From NCBI GenBank assembly GCA_026120035.1, contig JALRME010000009.1:62001-126000 (forward strand): a stretch of 64,000 bases of DNA, in the 5' to 3' direction. Position 1 is the first letter of the stretch; each line of letters starts with the position of its first letter. Shown here one piece after another: positions 60,461 through 64,000 of this stretch. The notes beneath the pieces are model-generated. The model did no database searches and was not told the DNA's origin. It saw nothing but the letters and a program-made list of their open reading frames with translations. The position numbers and the translations under genes were made by a program. The DNA is from Coleophoma eucalyptorum. Taxonomy: Eukaryota > Ascomycota > Leotiomycetes > Helotiales > Dermateaceae.

Positions 60461-61562
60461 TCAGACCGTTCCACTGATGCTCAATTCCCTGATCTCTTGC
60501 AAGACTTGCTCAACCCTACTATCCAGTTGGCCTTGGGCATATTGTTCCCGAACATCAGCATCTAAATATTGTTGGACCTGAGCCATACGTGAATAAGCTT
60601 CGGCACAGAAGCGCAACTGGATCTTAACCAGTGCTTCAAAGCTGGGGTCGAGATAAGGAACGCGGAGGTCAATGAGTTGCGGCAGTTCAGAGAAGAGTTG
60701 TTCGTTAAGTTGCTCGTATGCAGCTTTGGCCATCTCGGTCTCTTTCTCTGCTCGTGGAAGCTTGGTGACATCTTTATCTGGCTTCTCCACCAACTTCTTG
60801 ACCTTGGCTCTCATCGCGTCGTAATCAAGGAGCTTGTGATTTCGCTTCTTAATACCTGTACTCAGTTGTTAGTGATATGCCAGAAAAAATAGTCTAGGAG
60901 ACTTGCATTCATTGATATCTGGGAAGTATGCGCAAAATCGGGAAATTGGTTCCAGGACTGTTGTTCTATTATGACGCTCGTCAGCCAGCTTCCAAGCAGT
61001 AGACATGAATTGGGACCAACCGGTATGGTCCATCGAGAGCCTTGATTGTCTCTGCATCCAGATCCTCAACAGCTTGCTTATAACTCCTGCTGACTCCATC
61101 CTTCGCACCCGCATCTCCGTAAAAAGCATCTATCGTTTCTGCGATTCGCATTTGTGATGCCGTCATCGCTACTCTGGTCAGCGTGCCCTGATCGTGCCTG
61201 TAGGGGCGTTAATACCTCGCAACGAGTCCAAATAGCCCTTGGCTTCCTTTTGTAACCGCATAGAAGCAGCTTCCATGGTCCTATATCGTCTGCAAAGGCA
61301 TCAGTCCCGCTCAGACTTTCCAATCTCTCAGCGGCGCATACCTCTCCTCAACCTCGTAGTCTCGATCATTGGTCTTCTCAACATGGCCTGTGTAAATTGT
61401 TGGCAGAGTTCGTACAGCTGGATTCTTTATAAACCCTCACCAGTCTTCATCATAACCTGGGTCGTAGCCCGGTTAACATTCTTCTTGAAGCCTATGATCC
61501 CATCAGCGAAAGTTCCCCTCCTCAATTCTGGAGCGCGCGATCTTCGTACCTGCCCAAGACAT
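60461..61562 (-). CDS. RVS161: BAR-domain protein Rvs161/Hob3
   Basis: Seven exons on the minus strand (61562-61550, 61491-61441, 61387-61342, 61280-61216, 61168-61021, 60965-60907, 60855-60461) give 258 residues, close to yeast Rvs161 (265). Joined sequence starts MSWAGFKKNVNRATTQVMMK and continues HVEKTNDRDYEVEERTMEAA, the conserved BAR N-terminus. The last exon holds the long amphipathic helices (LPQLIDLRVPYLDPSFEALV, QLRFCAEAYSRMAQVQQYLD). It acts as an obligate partner of Rvs167/Hob1 in scission of endocytic vesicles and actin organisation. The first exon is only 13 nt. Intron 6 (60856-60906) has a GC donor (GCAAGT); no GT donor nearby restores frame. The gene is divergent from Alb1, 344 nt apart. 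Confidence 0.93.
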
Positions 61563-61906
61563 GACTGCAGTTCGTCTCGCGAGCGGAGATTAGATATTGT
61601 AGGTAGGACAGAGATTCTAAGATGTAATAGTATGCGATCGCGAGTGATATGGAAGAGAAGAAGAGCAACCAAAGCTGACGTTTGTTGGTAGTGTCAAGAG
61701 TTGGCAAAGAGGTGACGATACCTGTTGTGGCGGTGCAAAGGCTGAAGGCAAGAAACGGCCCGGCGCAAAACCCCGCCAAAATTAATTTCTTGAGAGATTG
61801 CCTGCAAGACTTCACTTTCACGGCCGTTTATTGCGAAGTATTTTTCAGTCGCAACCAACACCTTCACCGTTGCAGCAGAAAATCTCCGCTTCGAATTATT
61901 GTCAAG
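61563..61906. promoter_or_regulatory. Compact bidirectional promoter region of RVS161 and ALB1
   Basis: 344 nt between two divergent ATGs. No TATA box was seen on either side, as is usual for housekeeping genes. Confidence 0.5.
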
Positions 61907-62313
61907 ATGCCTTCCCGAAGCAACCCCAATGTACCCAATAAATCTCGCCGTACCGCCAGTCGAGCAAAAGTCCAGAAGCGCAATGCTTTGAACAAGGTCA
62001 CTAAGAATCCACGTGGAACTGCTGCAAGCAGTGTGTTGCATCCTACAGGAGGAAAGCATGCACCAGTATCCAGCAAGAAAGCAAGAAAATTGGAGAGGGC
62101 ACAGAATCACGCAAGACAGCGTGCTTTAGAGAAGGCCATGGAGGAATCTGGCGAAGTGGAAATGACTGGTTAGCTGAAATGATCTTGCACGGCAAGACCC
62201 AATATGGACGGATTGAGAGCTAATACTTTATAGATGCGCCAAAGACAACGAAGAAGAGTAACAAGTTGAGCGAAGCCGAGGATGAGAAGATGGAGGTGGA
62301 TAAAATTGCTTGA
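61907..62313 (+). CDS. ALB1: Ribosome biogenesis protein Alb1
   Basis: Exons 61907-62168 and 62234-62313 give 113 residues. The protein is small and very basic (MPSRSNPNVPNKSRRTASRA, KVQKRNALNKVTKNPRGTAA), with SSKKARKLERAQNHARQRAL in the middle and an acidic end (SEAEDEKMEVDKIA), as in fungal Alb1. Alb1 binds the Arx1 export factor on pre-60S particles and helps recycle Tif6, shuttling between nucleus and cytoplasm. The intron has a GTTAGC donor and a CTAAT branch site. Length matches short filamentous-fungal Alb1 proteins rather than the longer yeast one. Confidence 0.85.
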
Positions 62314-62883
62314 TTGGCGATATTCGTTTTACCCGCATGAGTCTGGCGTTGGGGCAATTACTGGCGTTACGGTTGGCCTTTAAAAGCTTTGTGACACGGA
62401 TGATCCAATCTTGGAGTATTGGTACGCGATCTAATTATTGGGGACCAGTATTAAGTGCGATCGTTACCATTCGATCAATGGCAAGCATAGCGGCTCAGTC
62501 ATGCAACAAAATCCAATACCCGAAGAATAGCGTATCTGTGCAGTATCTACAGATTGTAAATTTAGCATCATTCCTTCCTCAAAAATACAATTAATTTGTG
62601 GAGGAATCCTCGAAGTCTCTTTAGTGGCTTGACAACTATGACATTCGTTGGTGAACCGGGCGATCTGCAAGTCAGATAGCGAATACGCAGCCACGATCGC
62701 AACTGATCAGAGTCGTCTTTATTCTTCAGAAGTGTTGCATGTAATGTTCTCAAAAACACCTGCCGCTATTTCCTTGACAAATGCCGCCTATATTCTAACA
62801 CCAACAAGTTTGCAAACATATCAGAAGATATATCCTCTTGTGATACCTCCATTCCAGTGATGGCTTGTATAGCTCCAACGTAC
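62314..62883. other. Intergenic between converging genes
   Basis: 3' flanks of ALB1 and of the partial transporter; nothing else recognised. Confidence 0.45.
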
Positions 62884-63936
62884 TCAGATCCACCTCTTCC
62901 ACTTAGCCAAGTATACCGCAGCTCCGCCCAACAGCCCTGTGATTCCTGAAAAGATAATAACACCACTGTATGGAGACCCATATCCTTGCTTGACGGTGTC
63001 TTGAGGAATAGACGTTAACAACTTAAATGTAGCGATACTGCAGAGGACTGGCCCCACACCTCTACCACCGGATAGAATGCCCATCATCCAAGTATCCGAC
63101 AGGTTAGGACACTCTCTGCGAATTTCTCTCGCCATACCTGAGTATGTACTGGTAAATCCACCTGCCCCAAGGCCATAGAGTACTACAAATATGGATAAAT
63201 GCGCCATATTATCAGCCAAGCCCCAGAGTACTAGTATAGACATACCCTGAACAGCCATGCTGCCAATCACGACGTATGAAACATCAGAGATATCACATAG
63301 TCTGCCAATTACTAGTGAACTGAAGGAGCCACAAACATTCTGGATCGCTGTCAAAACAATTCCATCCCAAGTCGAAAGCCCGAGTGCCTGTGCAAAAGTC
63401 GCTACAAACACTCCTGGTAGGAAGTATCCTGCGCTTTGGAGGGTGTTAGAACCTTGGTACACCCAAAAGACTCTATTTTTCAAGAAACTCCAGTCAAGAG
63501 GCCACGATGAAGCAGGCGCTAAATTCCAATTTCGTGGTCTGAGGAAACACCAATTGATTGGCGTTGCGAAAAGCAGAACAATGGCGAAAGTCGCGAGCGC
63601 GCTCGCAATGCTTTTATTTTTGAGAATGGGACCAAGGATAAACGGAATGGCAACACCTCCTACACCGGAACCTGCCTGCCTCACTAGTCAGTACGTAGTT
63701 CGAAGTCGATATATGGAAAGTTGTCTGCGCTATAGGACTCACCAGCATTATACCAAACGCAAATCCTTTGTTGTCGGCATACCAGTCACTAATATGACTA
63801 TATGCACTGTAGTATTGCATAGCTGCACCAATGCCATACAGCAGACCTTGTGTCATAATGAATTGCCAAGTTTCATGGGAACGAGACCCCAAGAACACGC
63901 CCACCGCAGCAATGGGCAAACCACACCAGCTGCAGA
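62884..63936 (-). CDS. MFS monocarboxylate-type transporter, 5' part outside the window
   Basis: Two exons are visible on the minus strand, about 63936-63743 and 63675-62884, covering roughly TM4-12. Recognisable strings are TWQFIMTQGLLYGIGAAMQY and WYADNKGFAFGIML, then AGSGVGGVAIPFI across the intron (63676-63742), as in fungal Mch-type monocarboxylate porters. The C-terminal half has RVFWVYQGSNTLQSAGYFLP, YGLGAGGFTSTYSGMAREIR and GILSGGRGVGPVL. The protein likely carries a monocarboxylate or related anion at the plasma membrane; fungal members also include riboflavin and unknown-substrate transporters. The left limit of the upstream exon (acceptor at about 63937) is inferred from loss of family-like sequence beyond it. 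The start lies to the right of 64000. Confidence 0.83.
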
Positions 63937-64000
63937 CTTTCAGGGAAATTGAAAAGCGTATAAACAGCAGTTCAAAAAAAAAGCCAGACCCATACATGAT

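Noticed and set aside
42415..61562. The two BAR proteins as a recent duplicate pair
   Set aside because: They differ in length, N-terminal signature and tail (polyproline versus none) and belong to different BAR branches.

Overview
The window reads as nuclear DNA of a filamentous ascomycete (Pezizomycotina; a Leotiomycete such as a member of Helotiales is a guess from gene content only). Support: genes carry many short introns (mostly 49-66 nt) with CTAAC/CTAAT-like branch sites; there are no operons; and the families are typical of moulds (NACHT-ankyrin STAND receptor, Ser/Thr-rich wall proteins, GH35, GMC oxidoreductase, BBE-like flavoenzyme, Ytp1). I could build 20 gene models, 19 complete and one cut by the right edge. 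All splice sites were placed by eye from reading frame and GT/GC-AG sites; none is confirmed by transcripts.

Layout. 1.3-8.2 kb: secreted FAD oxidase (+), sugar transporter (-) and secreted type-B carboxylesterase (-), a small accessory group of oxidase, transporter and esterase. 9.0-13.2 kb: NLR-like protein with a fungal STAND N-terminal domain, a NACHT ATPase and 20 ankyrin repeats that are nearly identical to each other. 14.0-28.6 kb: two divergently transcribed wall/secreted Thr/Ser-rich genes, a small GPI-anchor candidate (-) and a giant (about 4,000 residue) secreted repeat protein (+) with 36-37 tandem 67-residue units. The array contains an assembly gap of 97 N. 29.2-30.6 kb: membrane acyltransferase 3 (-). 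34-37 kb: secreted GH35 beta-galactosidase (+) and a small lysozyme/SLT-like protein (-). 38.3-42.4 kb: GMP synthase (+) and an endophilin-like BAR protein (-), convergent. 42.4-46.7 kb: gene-poor DNA with microsatellites. 46.7-50.7 kb: GMC oxidoreductase and a fucose-mutarotase-like protein. 52.9-58.8 kb: amino-acid permease, a stand-alone class I amidotransferase-like protein and a Ytp1-family membrane protein, all (+). 59.2-62.3 kb: housekeeping block of peptidyl-tRNA hydrolase (-), the Rvs161/Hob3 BAR protein (-) and ribosome-biogenesis Alb1 (+). 62.9 kb to the end: 3' part of an MFS monocarboxylate-type transporter (-).

Working together: the left half looks accessory and surface-related (receptor, adhesin/mucin-like proteins, secreted enzymes and transporters), the right half mostly conserved metabolism and cell biology. 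The most unusual object is the giant secreted protein. Its dibasic Lys-Arg sites lie next to its domain junctions, so a kexin-type protease could cut it into separate N-terminal, repeat and C-terminal pieces. Three genes in the window also need GC-AG introns to stay in frame.
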